Source of the DNA: Mycolicibacterium hassiacum DSM 44199
GTDB taxonomy: Bacteria; Actinomycetota; Actinomycetes; Mycobacteriales; Mycobacteriaceae
Direction: 5' to 3'
DNA length: 64,000 bases
Assembly (NCBI RefSeq): GCF_900603025.1
Contig: NZ_LR026975.1
Coordinates: 4,898,001-4,962,000 of the forward strand
Part shown: positions 44,876-54,051 of the stretch, in pieces
Numbering within the stretch: the first letter of the stretch is position 1
Layout of the letters: the number at the start of each line of letters is the position of its first letter
Translations under genes and position numbers: made by a program
Notes under the pieces: model-generated
Told to the model about the DNA's origin: nothing
Seen by the model: only the letters and a program-made list of their open reading frames with translations
Database searches by the model: none

Positions 44876-45741
44876 TGCGCGGCATCATCCTGGCCGGCGG
44901 ATCGGGCACCCGGCTGCATCCGATCACGCTGGGGGTCAGCAAGCAGCTGGTCCCGGTCTACGACAAGCCGATGATCTACTACCCGCTGTCGACGCTGATG
45001 ATGGCGGGGCTGCGCGACATCCAGGTGATCACCACCCGCGAGGACGCGCCGGCGTTCCACCGCCTGCTCGGCGACGGTTCGCAGTGGGGCATCAACCTCA
45101 GCTACGCGGTGCAGGAGCGGCCCGAGGGGCTGGCGCAGGCGTTCGTCATCGGCGCCGACCACATCGGCTCCGACTCGGTGGCACTGATCCTGGGCGACAA
45201 CATCTTCTACGGCCCGGGCCTGGGCACCAGCCTGCAGCGCTTCCAGAACGTCGACGGCGGCGTGATCTTCGCCTACTGGGTGGCCAACCCGTCGGCCTAC
45301 GGGGTGGTCGAGTTCGGTCCCGACGGCACCGCGCTGTCGCTGGAGGAGAAACCGGCCCGGCCCAAATCGCACTACGCGGTGCCGGGCCTGTACTTCTACG
45401 ACAACGACGTCATCGAGATAGCCCGGTCGCTGCGGCCGTCGGTGCGCGGCGAGTACGAGATCACCGAGATCAACCAGACCTATCTGCGGCAGGGCCGGTT
45501 GCGGGTCGAGGTGCTGGCCCGCGGCACCGCGTGGCTGGACACCGGGACCTTCGACTCACTGCTGGACGCCGCCGACTACGTGCGCACCATCGAGCGGCGC
45601 CAGGGGCTGAAGATCTCGGTGCCCGAGGAGGTGGCCTGGCGGATGGGCTACATCGGCGACGACGAATTGGCCGCGCTCGCCCAGGGGCTGCTCAAGTCCG
45701 GCTACGGCAACTACCTGCTGGAGTTGCTCGAGGGCCGGTAG
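44875..45741 (+). CDS. rmlA: Glucose-1-phosphate thymidylyltransferase RmlA
   Basis: First enzyme of dTDP-L-rhamnose synthesis: joins dTTP and glucose-1-phosphate. Rhamnose from this route links arabinogalactan to peptidoglycan in mycobacteria, so the gene is expected to be essential. The 288-residue product starts [20 protein letters not shown], the nucleotide-binding signature, followed by [27 protein letters not shown] and [10 protein letters not shown] are the metal- and sugar-phosphate-binding segments. Length equals that of M. tuberculosis RmlA (Rv0334). The start overlaps the previous stop (TGATG). A large hairpin follows the gene. Confidence 0.97.
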   Translation: MRGIILAGGSGTRLHPITLGVSKQLVPVYDKPMIYYPLSTLMMAGLRDIQVITTREDAPAFHRLLGDGSQWGINLSYAVQERPEGLAQAFVIGADHIGSDSVALILGDNIFYGPGLGTSLQRFQNVDGGVIFAYWVANPSAYGVVEFGPDGTALSLEEKPARPKSHYAVPGLYFYDNDVIEIARSLRPSVRGEYEITEINQTYLRQGRLRVEVLARGTAWLDTGTFDSLLDAADYVRTIERRQGLKISVPEEVAWRMGYIGDDELAALAQGLLKSGYGNYLLELLEGR

Positions 45742-45767
45742 CTGTTCTTCCCCGCGAGTTCTTCCCG

Positions 45768-45825
45768 CGAGCAGACGCAAACACCCCCGATCTCGGCCCG
45801 TTTCGGGGGTCTACGCGTCTGCTCG
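45768..45825. terminator. Bidirectional hairpin between rmlA and the YibE/F gene
   Basis: An 11-bp perfect stem (CGAGCAGACGC at 45768-45778 with its complement at 45815-45825) encloses a second, C-rich/G-rich partial stem (ACCCCCGA with TCGGGGGT). The right arm covers the last codons of the YibE/F reading frame. Position between converging genes and strong pairing suggest a shared terminator; no long T-run is present. Confidence 0.65.
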
Positions 45826-47054
45826 GCGGGTGGATCCGCGCGGGGTGGCCAGGATCGTGGCGATGGCGGTGGTCAACGGCACCGACAGCGCCAGCGCGAT
45901 CCCGCCGACCGCCGAGCGGGCGATCTCGATCGCTACGCTCTCGGTGGTCAGCACATCGGCCAGCGAGCGGTTGGCGACGCTGAACAACAGCAGCAGCGGC
46001 AGCGCACTGCCCGCGTAGGCCAACACCAGCGTGTAGACCGTGCTGGCGATGTGGTCGCGGCCCACCCGCATCGCGCCGACGAAGACCGCCCGCCGCGAAC
46101 TGCCCTCGAGCTCGGCCAGTTCGAACACCGTCGACGCCTGGGTGACGGTGACGTCGTTGAGCACGCCCAGCGAACGATGATGAATCCGGCCAGCAGCAGC
46201 CCGGTGATCGACACCCCGCCCAGATACGCGGCGACCTCGTTGTTCTGATCCTCCGACAGCCCGGTCAGGTGCGCGAGTTCGATTGCGGCCCACGACAACA
46301 CCGCGGCCAGCAGCAACGACGTCAGCGTGCCGAGCAGCGCCGAGCTGGTGCGCAGGCTCACCCCGTGGGCCAGGTAGATCACCGCGTAGAGGATCGCGGC
46401 CGAACCCACCAGCGCCAACGGCACCGCGGGCGCGCCGTCCCGCAGCGCCGGCAGCAGGAACACCACCAGCACCACGAACGCGATCACGATCCCGATCAGC
46501 GCCCGCAGGCCCCGCCAGCGCGCCACCGCCACCACCACGACCGCGAACAGCGCGGCCAGCGCGATCAGCGGCCAGCCCCGTTCGTAGTCGTAGAACGCAT
46601 AGCTGGTCACGCCGGCCTCGTCGACCTGGCGGATGATCCGGATATCGTCGCCGGCAACGAGATTCGGCTGTCCCGGGCCGCCGCTGAACTCCAGGACGGT
46701 GTCCGCCCCGCGATTGGGCCCGGAATCGATGCCGACCCGCACCAGCACGCATCGGCCCGCCTCGACCGGCGCCGGCGCCGGCTGCTGGGTCGTGGTCAAC
46801 ACCGCGCCGACCGACGGGCTGCCGCAGCCGGCCCGCTGGGTGGACAGCACGTGGCCGGCCTCGGTGGTCACCGCCCCGCCGGTGGCGTCCTGGAACGGCA
46901 GCGGAATCTCGGCGGCCCGCCCGCTGGGCCACAGCAGCACCGCGCCGGCCAGTACCGCCACCCCGATCGCGACGAGCAGGCCGACCACGATCCGGGCGGC
47001 CAGCGGCCCCACCGGTACCGGACCCGACATCGAGTGTGCGTGCGAATGCGTCAC
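45811..47054 (-). pseudogene. YibE/F-family membrane protein with a single-base frameshift
   Basis: Multi-pass membrane protein of the YibE/F family, interrupted. The first 293 codons (47054 to 46176) encode a signal-like N-terminus, a periplasmic domain and helices up to GGVSITGLLLAGFII. The expected continuation SLGVLNDVTVTQASTVFELAE is in another frame from 46173 to the stop at 45811, ending LATPRGSTRRADA. Two bases (46175-46174) lie where a full Gly codon is expected, so one base appears to have been lost at about 46175. The uninterrupted protein would be about 414 residues. The alternative is an assembly error, since codon use after the shift is still normal. Confidence 0.85.
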
Positions 47055-47106
47055 GGCACCAACCGTATTGCGGTGTGCAGCATCGCGATGTGCCGGGGCG
47101 CCCGGC

Positions 47107-48381
47107 TCACTGCCGATAGCTGACCAGGAAGTTGCCGAGCCGCTCGATCGCGTTGGCCAGGTCGCGCGCCCACGGCAGGGTGACGATCCGCAGATGGTCG
47201 GGGGTCGGCCAGTTGAAGCCGGTGCCCTGGGTGAGCAGGATCTTCTCCTGCAGCAGCAGATCCAGTACCAGCTGCTCGTCGTCGTGGATCTCGTACACCT
47301 CGGGATCCAGCCGCGGGAACACGTACAGCGCCCCCTGCGGTTTCACGCACGACACCCCGGGGATCTCGTTGAGCTTCTGCCAGGCCACATCCCGCTGCTC
47401 GAGCAGCCGACCGCCGGGTTTGGTCAGATCCTCGATGCTCTGGTGCCCGCCGAGTGCCACCTGAATCGCGTGCTGCGCAGGCACATTCGGGCACAACCGC
47501 ATGTTGGCCAGCAGGGTGATGCCCTCGATGAAGCTGGTGGCGTGGTCCTTGGGGCCGGTGATGCACAACCAGCCGGACCGGTACCCGGCCACCCGGTAGG
47601 CCTTGGACAGGCCGTTGAACGTCAGGGTGAGCACATCGGGGGCGACGGCGGCCATATTGATGTGCTTGGCGTCGTCGTAGAGGATCTTGTCGTAGATCTC
47701 GTCGGCCAGCAGGATCAGCTGGTGCTGACGCGCCAATTCGGCGATCTGCTCGAGGATCTCGCGGCTGTAGACCGCGCCGGTGGGGTTGTTCGGGTTGATC
47801 ACGACGATCGCCTTGGTGCGATCGGTGATCTTCGACTCCATGTCGGCGATGTCGGGGTTCCAGCCGTTGGTCTCGTCGCACAGGTAGTGCACCGGGGTGC
47901 CGCCGGCCAGCGAGGTGCAGGCGGTCCACAGCGGGTAGTCCGGGGCGGGGATGAGCACCTGGTCGCCGTTGTCCAGCAGCGCCTGCAGCACCATCTGGAT
48001 CAGCTCGGACGCGCCGTTGCCCAGGTACACGTCGTCGACGTCGAAGCGGGGGAAGCCCTCGATGAGTTCGTAGCGCGTCACCACCGCCCGCCGGGCCGAC
48101 AGAATGCCCTTGGAGTCCGAGTAGCCCTGCGCGTACGGCAGCGCCTGGATCATGTCGCGCATGATCACGTCGGGCGCCTCGAACCCGAACGGCGCCGGAT
48201 TGCCGATGTTGAGCTTGAGGATCCGGTGCCCCTCGGCCTCCAGCCGTGCCGCGTGCTCGTGTACCGGCCCGCGGATCTCGTAGAGGACGTCCTGCAGCTT
48301 CGACGACTGCGTGAACGTCCGCTGCCGGGGCTGGCGTCCGGTCGAATGCAACGGCACGTGCTGGGTGGTCACGCCGACCAT
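47107..48381 (-). CDS. aspC: PLP-dependent aminotransferase AspC (Rv0337c-like; aspartate/alanine type)
   Basis: Class I aminotransferase of 424 residues. The pyridoxal-binding Lys lies in LTFNGLSKAYRVAGYRSGW; VINPNNPTGAVYS and LADEIYDKILYD are the flanking PLP-ring and Asp motifs; and the C-terminal Arg is in LRIVTLPWARD. Overall features resemble AlaA/AspC proteins. Annotated aspC in M. tuberculosis (Rv0337c); E. coli AlaA-type alanine transaminase activity is equally possible from sequence. I used ATG 48381, which has GGTGAG upstream, rather than GTG 48399. It lies 44 nt downstream of etfD on the same strand and may be its second gene. Confidence 0.9.
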   Translation of the reverse strand: MVGVTTQHVPLHSTGRQPRQRTFTQSSKLQDVLYEIRGPVHEHAARLEAEGHRILKLNIGNPAPFGFEAPDVIMRDMIQALPYAQGYSDSKGILSARRAVVTRYELIEGFPRFDVDDVYLGNGASELIQMVLQALLDNGDQVLIPAPDYPLWTACTSLAGGTPVHYLCDETNGWNPDIADMESKITDRTKAIVVINPNNPTGAVYSREILEQIAELARQHQLILLADEIYDKILYDDAKHINMAAVAPDVLTLTFNGLSKAYRVAGYRSGWLCITGPKDHATSFIEGITLLANMRLCPNVPAQHAIQVALGGHQSIEDLTKPGGRLLEQRDVAWQKLNEIPGVSCVKPQGALYVFPRLDPEVYEIHDDEQLVLDLLLQEKILLTQGTGFNWPTPDHLRIVTLPWARDLANAIERLGNFLVSYRQ

Positions 48382-48425
48382 CGTCTCACCGCCGTCCACC
48401 GAATATCCAAAGCCGCAGGTCGCGG

Positions 48426-51326
48426 TTACTTGCGCTTACCCGGCGGGCGGGCACCCTTGGCGATGCCCAGACCCTTGACCTCCGGCTGCGGCTTCGGCTC
48501 GGGTGCCGACGTCCCGGTATCCGGAGCCGGTGCCTGCGGTGCGCTCTCACCCGACGACTCCGCTTGCTGGGCGGCCGGGGCCTCGGCGGCGGGAGCAGCG
48601 GGCTTCTTCTTGGCGCCCGGACGGCGCGCGCCGGGGGCGATGCCCAGGCCCTTGGGTTCGGGCTTGGCCTCGGTGGTCGGCGCCTCGGCCGTGGTCCCGG
48701 CGGCGGGGGCGGCCGGGGCCTCGGCGGCGGGAGCAGCGGGCTTCTTCTTGGCGCCCGGACGGCGCGCACCGGCCGCGATGCCCAGCCCCTTGGGTTCGGG
48801 CTTGGCCTCGGTGGTCGGCGCCTCGGCCGTGGTCCCGGCGGCCGGGGCGGTCGGGGTCTCGGCGGCTGGGGCGGCGGGCTTCTTCTTGGCGCCCGGACGC
48901 TTGGCCGTGCCGGCGATGCCCAGCCCGGTGACCGGCTTCGCCGCGCCCGCGGCCGACTTGGCCGCCGCCGGCTTCTGCTCGACGGTCGCCGGTTCCGTGG
49001 CCGTGGTCGGCGCCTCGGCCGTGGCCGGCGCCGCCGCAGGAGCCGCCGCAGCCGCCTTGGCCGCGCGTTCCTCGGCCTCCTTGGCCGCCGTGCCCTTCTC
49101 GGGCAGCTTGACGCTGCTCTTGTCCAGCGCGCCGAGCAGCAGCTGGGCGACGTCGAGCACCTCGGCCTTCTCCACCTGCCGGGCCGCCGACACCTCGTCG
49201 ACACCGTCGGTGATCATCACCCGGCAGAACGGGCAGCCGGTCGCGATCGTCGTCGCGGTGTCCATCGCCTCCTCGGTGCGCTCGGTGTTGACGCGCTTGC
49301 CGATGTGCTCTTCCATCCACATCCGCGCACCACCGGCGCCGCAGCACAGGCCGCGGTCGGCGTGCCGCGGCATCTCGGTGAGCTTGGCGCCCGAGGCACC
49401 GATCAGCTCACGCGGAGCGGTGTACTCCTTGTTGTGCCGGCCCAGGTAGCACGGGTCGTGGTAGGTGATGTCGAGTCCGCGGCTGGAGGCGTCGGTCGGC
49501 TTGACCGGGATCAGCTTCTTGTCGCGCACCAGCCGGTTCAGCAGCTGGGTGTGGTGCAGCACCGTGTAATTGCCGCCGACCTGCGGGTATTCGCGGCCGA
49601 GCGTGTTGAAGCAGTGCGGGCAGGTGACCACGATCTTGCGGTCCACCCGCTCCACGCCTTCGAACACGTCGTTGAGCGTCTCGACGTTCTGGGCGGCCAG
49701 CTGCTGGAACAGGAACTCGTTGCCGGAGCGGCGGGCCGAGTCGCCGGTGCAGGTCTCGCCCTCGCCGAGCACCAGGAACTTCACCCCGGCGATGGCGAGC
49801 AGTTCGGCGACCGCCTTGGTGGTCTTCTTGGCGCGGTCCTCGTAGGCGCCGGCGCAGCCGACCCAGAACAGGTACTCGAAGCCCTCGAACGAGTCGACGT
49901 CCTTGCCGTAGACCGGAACGTCGAAGTCGACCTCGTCGATCCAGTTGGTGCGGTCCTTGGCGTTCTGGCCCCAGGGGTTGCCCTTGGTCTCCAGGTTCTT
50001 GTAGAGCACGCCGAGCTCGGCGGGGAACTCGGACTCCATCATCACCTGGTAGCGGCGCATGTCGACGATGTGGTCGATGTGCTCGATGTCCACCGGGCAC
50101 TGCTCCACACAGGCGCCGCAGGTGGTGCAGGACCACAGCACGTCCGGATCGATCACACCGCCCTGTTCGGCGGTGCCGACCAGCGGGCGCAGCGCCTGCT
50201 CGGGGCCGGAGCCCTCGATACGGGCGAAACCGTCCTCCGGCACACCGTGCCCGCGCAGCTTGTCACCGAGCGCGGCGAAGTCGACCGAACCCTCCTCCGG
50301 GCGCGGCTTGCCCTCGATGATGTAGGGCGCCTTCGCGAACAGGTGGTCGCGAAGGTTCATGATCACCAGCTTCGGCGACAGCGGCTTGCCGGTGTTCCAC
50401 GCCGGGCACTGCGACTGGCAGCGGCCGCACTCGGTGCAGGTGGTGAAGTCCAGGTAGGCCTTCCAGGTGAAGTCCTCGATCTTGCCCTTGCCGAGCACGG
50501 CGTCCTCGGCCGGATCCTCGAAGTTGACCGGCTCGCCGTTGTGCTCCACCGGCAGCAGCGGACCCAGCGCGTTGGGCATCCGCTTGAAGGTGACGTTGAT
50601 CGGGGCCAGGCCGATGTGCAGGTGCTTGGAGTGCAGCACGATCAGCAGGAAGATCAGCATGACCGCGATGTGGCCGAGCAGCGCCAGCGTCTCGATCCAC
50701 TCGTTGGCGGGCTGACCCAGCGGAGCCAGCACCCACCCCATGAAGTGCGAGAAGAACGCGGCCTTGCCGTACGGCAGCGCGCCGGTGTTCACCGCCGCAC
50801 CCCGGACCAGGGCGTAGGTCCAGATGACGTTGAAGATCATGAACAGGATCACCCAGGCGCCGCCCAGGTGCGAGCCGTAGAAGCGGGAGCTGCGGCCGAC
50901 CTTCTTCGGTTCGCGCAGCACGCGGATGATCGCGAAGGTGATGATGCCCACCAGCACCGCGACGGCGAAGAAGTCCTGCAGGAACCCGAGCACGCCCCAC
51001 CTGCCGATGATCGGGATGTGGAAGTCGTGGTCGAAGATCAGCCCGTAGGCCTCCAGGTAGACCGACGCCAGGATGAAGAAGCCCCACATCGTGAAGAAGT
51101 GGGCGAGGCCGGGGATGGACCAGCGCAGCAGCCGGGTCTGCCCGAACACCTCCTCGATCTGGGTCTTGATGCGGGTGCCGAGGTGGTCCTTACGGTTGTT
51201 CTCCGGGCTGGTCTTGGCCCCGGAGCGGATCAGTTTGACCAGCCACAGCACGCGTTTTGCGGCGAACACGAGAACGATCGCCGTCAGCCCGAGCCCGACG
51301 ATCTGTCTGAGCAGCATCTGGTCCAC
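48426..51326 (-). CDS. etfD: Membrane Fe-S oxidoreductase EtfD (Rv0338c-like)
   Basis: Membrane-bound heterodisulfide-reductase-like protein, 966 residues. In M. tuberculosis the homologue is reported as EtfD, which passes electrons from acyl-CoA dehydrogenases via ETF to menaquinone. About six N-terminal transmembrane helices (residues 1-245) are followed by two [4Fe-4S] motifs, CTECGRCQSQCP near 295 and CTTCGACVEQCP near 400. Two CCG domains follow (CPHCFNTLG, HDPCYLGRHN, CCGAGGARMWME) and a C-terminal tail of Pro/Ala/Lys-rich repeats. GTG 51326 has GGGAGG upstream. The protein is longer than the 882 residues of Rv0338c, probably because of repeat expansion in the tail. Two palindromic operators precede it. 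Confidence 0.92.
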   Translation of the reverse strand: MDQMLLRQIVGLGLTAIVLVFAAKRVLWLVKLIRSGAKTSPENNRKDHLGTRIKTQIEEVFGQTRLLRWSIPGLAHFFTMWGFFILASVYLEAYGLIFDHDFHIPIIGRWGVLGFLQDFFAVAVLVGIITFAIIRVLREPKKVGRSSRFYGSHLGGAWVILFMIFNVIWTYALVRGAAVNTGALPYGKAAFFSHFMGWVLAPLGQPANEWIETLALLGHIAVMLIFLLIVLHSKHLHIGLAPINVTFKRMPNALGPLLPVEHNGEPVNFEDPAEDAVLGKGKIEDFTWKAYLDFTTCTECGRCQSQCPAWNTGKPLSPKLVIMNLRDHLFAKAPYIIEGKPRPEEGSVDFAALGDKLRGHGVPEDGFARIEGSGPEQALRPLVGTAEQGGVIDPDVLWSCTTCGACVEQCPVDIEHIDHIVDMRRYQVMMESEFPAELGVLYKNLETKGNPWGQNAKDRTNWIDEVDFDVPVYGKDVDSFEGFEYLFWVGCAGAYEDRAKKTTKAVAELLAIAGVKFLVLGEGETCTGDSARRSGNEFLFQQLAAQNVETLNDVFEGVERVDRKIVVTCPHCFNTLGREYPQVGGNYTVLHHTQLLNRLVRDKKLIPVKPTDASSRGLDITYHDPCYLGRHNKEYTAPRELIGASGAKLTEMPRHADRGLCCGAGGARMWMEEHIGKRVNTERTEEAMDTATTIATGCPFCRVMITDGVDEVSAARQVEKAEVLDVAQLLLGALDKSSVKLPEKGTAAKEAEERAAKAAAAAPAAAPATAEAPTTATEPATVEQKPAAAKSAAGAAKPVTGLGIAGTAKRPGAKKKPAAPAAETPTAPAAGTTAEAPTTEAKPEPKGLGIAAGARRPGAKKKPAAPAAEAPAAPAAGTTAEAPTTEAKPEPKGLGIAPGARRPGAKKKPAAPAAEAPAAQQAESSGESAPQAPAPDTGTSAPEPKPQPEVKGLGIAKGARPPGKRK
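48583..48996 (-). repeat. 138-bp tandem repeats in the 3' end of etfD
   Basis: Units begin at 48583, 48721 and 48859, exactly 138 bp (46 codons) apart. The first two are almost identical; the third is degenerate. Each encodes a GLGIA-x-GARRPGAKKKPAAPA core plus an acidic/Thr-rich linker. A fourth partial copy (GLGIAKGARPPGKRK) ends the protein. Their in-frame length keeps the ORF open. Confidence 0.88.
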
Positions 51327-51349
51327 CGCGTGCCTCCCGAAGTCTGTGA

Positions 51350-51363
51350 TTACCGACCGGTAA
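51350..51363 (-). promoter_or_regulatory. Operator-like palindrome TTACC-N4-GGTAA upstream of etfD
   Basis: The 14-mer TTACCGACCGGTAA lies 24-37 nt upstream of the etfD start. It shares the pattern TTACY-N4-RGTAA with a second site at 51375-51388. The ACCGACCGGT core recalls TetR-type regulators of fatty-acid degradation (FadR type of Thermus), which would fit a beta-oxidation gene. No such regulator is encoded close by. Confidence 0.5.
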
Positions 51364-51373
51364 CTTCCGCTAT

Positions 51374-51389
51374 GTTACTAACGAGTAAC
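51374..51389 (-). promoter_or_regulatory. Operator-like palindrome GTTACT-N4-AGTAAC upstream of etfD
   Basis: A perfect 6-bp inverted repeat with spacer AACG, 48-63 nt upstream of the etfD start. On the minus strand its distal arm runs into TAACAT, a good -10 hexamer, so a bound repressor would block RNA polymerase. The centre-to-centre distance to the other palindrome is about 25 bp. Confidence 0.5.
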
Positions 51390-51486
51390 TTATGCTCGAC
51401 TGCCAGGTCATAGTCGCACCCCGCGGGAAAACCCCGCTACGAAGGTTCCCCTAACCTGACCTTGTAAGAACGTCGCGGTCCCTTTC

Positions 51487-54048
51487 TCAGCCTTCGGACG
51501 CCAGCAGCGCCCGCAGCATCGACAGCAACTCCGACCGCGACTCGGCCCCCAGCCGGCGGCGGATCCGTGCGACGTGATGTTCGACCGTCTTGGCGGAGAT
51601 GAACAGCTGATTGCCGATGTCGCGGTAGGGCATACCGAGCAGCAACAGCTCGGCGACCTCGCGTTCCCGGTCGCTCAACCGCGCGGCGGCCGGCCGGGCG
51701 GGCGCGGCGGTGCCGGCCCGGGCCGGGCTCGCGGCCGCTCCCGGGGCGGCGGGTGGGGTGTCGGGAACGTCATCGAGACCGTCGTCGACCGCCGACGCCT
51801 GTTTGAGGTCGCGGGCCAGCTGCAGCATCGCCCCGGACACCCGCCCGTCGGAGGTCTGCAGCGCGGCCTGGCCGGCCAGCCGGGTGGCGTCCCAGGTCAG
51901 GCCGAACTGGGCCAGCGTGCGCGCGGCGGCGGTGACGTCCTCGACGTCGACATGGTTGGCCAGCACCCGCAGCCAGGTGCGCCCGGCGTGGGCGAGCGCG
52001 CGGGCGAACGCGTTGTCGGCGGCCGCCGCGGTCAGCGCCTGCCCGTGCGGGGCCACCGCCTCGGGGGAGTTGGCCAGGATCCCGGCGTGCACCCCGGCCC
52101 AGTGCAGCGGCAACGACCACAGGGTGGGCCGGCCGAGGGCGTCGAGCAGCCCGAACGCCTCGTCGAGCGCATGGCGCACCCGGTCCAGCTGCCCGAGCCG
52201 GGCCGCCGCCACCCACAGCTCGCCCAGCGGCAGCAGGCTGAACAGGTCGACCGAGCACTCCGCCAGCACCTCCATCGCCGCGTACCAATGCCGCTGCAAC
52301 GCACCCGTGTCGCCGCTGCGGCGGGCGATCGCGGTCTGCAACGCGGCCGCCCACAACGCATCCCGGCGGTGCAGGGTCGCGCCGGAGGTGGCCGCGGCGA
52401 CGTCGGCGCCGGCGGCGGGCAACTGACCGTCGAGCATGCGCACCCAGCCCAGCAGCAGCCGGTGCCGGCGGGTCACGAACGGGGTTTCGCGCCCGCCGTC
52501 GCCGCCCGGGCCGGCCCGCACCGCGCGGCTGATCACGCTGCGCGCCCGCACCGGGTCTCCGGCGTGCAGCGCGGCCAGCGTCACCAGGGCCGCCGGGGTG
52601 TCCGGGGCGACGCGGCGAACCGGCGTATCGGTGCTCAGCGCCTGCCCCAGCCGCGTCACCGCCGCCGGGTAGCCCTCGTCCAGAGAGGCCAGCAGCCCCT
52701 CGGCCAGGCTGCGGGCCGCCCGCGCGGCCGACGTCGGAGGTCCGGCGGACTCGCCGGTCAGCGTGGCGCGCGCGGCGGCCGCATCCCCGGCGGCCACCAG
52801 CACCACCGCGCCGGCGGAGTTGACGAACGCGTCCGGACACGGCCCCAGCCAGCGGTACAGCTCCGCCGCCTGCGCGACGCTGCCGTCGTGGACGGCCACG
52901 CTGGCGGCGATGCGCACCGCCGCGGCGCGTTCGGCGGGGTCGTCGGAACCCAACAGGTCGTCGGCGATGCGGCCGGCCGCCGCGCAGTCGCCGGTCAGCG
53001 CCAGCGCATCGGCCAGCCGGGAGTCGGCCCGGGTGGCGCCGGCGTCCACCGCGGCGCGGTAAAGTGTTGCCGCCCTTGCGGGTTGGTTCTCGAACCGGGA
53101 CGCCAGCTCGACCAGCGCGGCCGCCAGCCGGTCGTCACGCAGCCCGTGCCGGGCCAGCCGCACCGCCAGATCCGCTGACAGCGTGCCGGATTCGGTCTGT
53201 GACACCAGCAGCGCGATCTCGATGTCGTGATGGCGGGCCACGCCCACGATCTGCGCGACCGCCGCATGCACGGCCCGCAGGAACGCCGGGTCGTGGGCGG
53301 GGTCGGCCAACCCGCCCGCGCGGGCGGTGTCGACCAGGGCCGCCGCCCGGTCGGTGTCGACGCGCAGGGCCGCGGCGACGTCGTCGGCGCCCAACTCCGG
53401 GCTCAGCGAGGTCAGCAGCAGGGTGTCGAGCACCGCCTGGTCCATCCGGCGCAACCGCTCCATCAGCGCGAACCGGGCGGCGTCGGTGGCCGCGGTCCAG
53501 TCGTCCTGGCCGGCGAGGGCGTCCAGCGCCGGATAGAGCAAGAACGGCAGCCCGGCGGTCGCCGCCAACAACGACCGCACCAACTCCGACTGCGGTGTGC
53601 CGCCGAGAGTTCCGGCGACGACGCGGGACACCTCGGCGGGGGAGAGGGCGCGCAGCCGCACGATCGGGTTCTCCCGCTCCAGCGCGGTAGTCAACGCCCG
53701 CAACGACTTTCGGTGCGCCACCGGTTCGGCGGCCACCACCAGGGTCGCGGGGCAGGCGGTCACCCGCTCGACGAGCCGGCCCAGTTCGTCGTCGTTGAGC
53801 AGATGCGCGTCGTCGATCACCACCGCCGCGGCCGGATCGTCGCCGGGCTGCGGCGGGTGGGTCAGCACCGTCACCCCGGCCGCGCGCAGCGCACCGCGCA
53901 CCGCGCTCAGCGCCGAGCTCTTGCCGGTGCCCACCCCGCCGGACACCAGCAGCTTGACCGGCGTCGTCGGGGTGGCGGTCAGCGCGGCGACGGCGTCATG
54001 GGCCGCCGGCGGAATGGCCGAACCGGGTCCCGGCGCCGACTTCGCCAT
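51487..54048 (-). CDS. iniR: LuxR-family ATPase regulator, IniR type (Rv0339c-like)
   Basis: Large STAND/LAL-type transcriptional regulator, 853 residues. N-terminal P-loop VSGGVGTGKSSALSAV near residue 36 and Walker B AVVIDDAHLLNDDELGRL near 95; a long helical, TPR-like middle; and a C-terminal LuxR helix-turn-helix (RLSDREREVAELLLLGMPYR, then ISAKTVEHHVARIRRRL) at about 785-845. Rv0339c is reported as IniR, a regulator of the iniBAC genes in pathogenic mycobacteria. Its start lies 3 nt after the stop of the Hsp70-like gene, so the two are translated from one message that diverges from the ini genes. Confidence 0.88.
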   Translation of the reverse strand: MAKSAPGPGSAIPPAAHDAVAALTATPTTPVKLLVSGGVGTGKSSALSAVRGALRAAGVTVLTHPPQPGDDPAAAVVIDDAHLLNDDELGRLVERVTACPATLVVAAEPVAHRKSLRALTTALERENPIVRLRALSPAEVSRVVAGTLGGTPQSELVRSLLAATAGLPFLLYPALDALAGQDDWTAATDAARFALMERLRRMDQAVLDTLLLTSLSPELGADDVAAALRVDTDRAAALVDTARAGGLADPAHDPAFLRAVHAAVAQIVGVARHHDIEIALLVSQTESGTLSADLAVRLARHGLRDDRLAAALVELASRFENQPARAATLYRAAVDAGATRADSRLADALALTGDCAAAGRIADDLLGSDDPAERAAAVRIAASVAVHDGSVAQAAELYRWLGPCPDAFVNSAGAVVLVAAGDAAAARATLTGESAGPPTSAARAARSLAEGLLASLDEGYPAAVTRLGQALSTDTPVRRVAPDTPAALVTLAALHAGDPVRARSVISRAVRAGPGGDGGRETPFVTRRHRLLLGWVRMLDGQLPAAGADVAAATSGATLHRRDALWAAALQTAIARRSGDTGALQRHWYAAMEVLAECSVDLFSLLPLGELWVAAARLGQLDRVRHALDEAFGLLDALGRPTLWSLPLHWAGVHAGILANSPEAVAPHGQALTAAAADNAFARALAHAGRTWLRVLANHVDVEDVTAAARTLAQFGLTWDATRLAGQAALQTSDGRVSGAMLQLARDLKQASAVDDGLDDVPDTPPAAPGAAASPARAGTAAPARPAAARLSDREREVAELLLLGMPYRDIGNQLFISAKTVEHHVARIRRRLGAESRSELLSMLRALLASEG

Positions 54049-54051
54049 GGC

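Noticed and set aside
45948..47054. A separate 368-residue membrane protein
   Set aside because: Its last 75 residues are Arg/Ser/Cys-rich out-of-frame sequence. The true continuation is in the next frame, so this is a frameshift product of YibE/F.
48564..51413. A 949-codon plus-strand frame antisense to etfD
   Set aside because: Composition is low-complexity and no motif is present; the Fe-S motifs and membrane helices on the minus strand explain the conservation of the frame.
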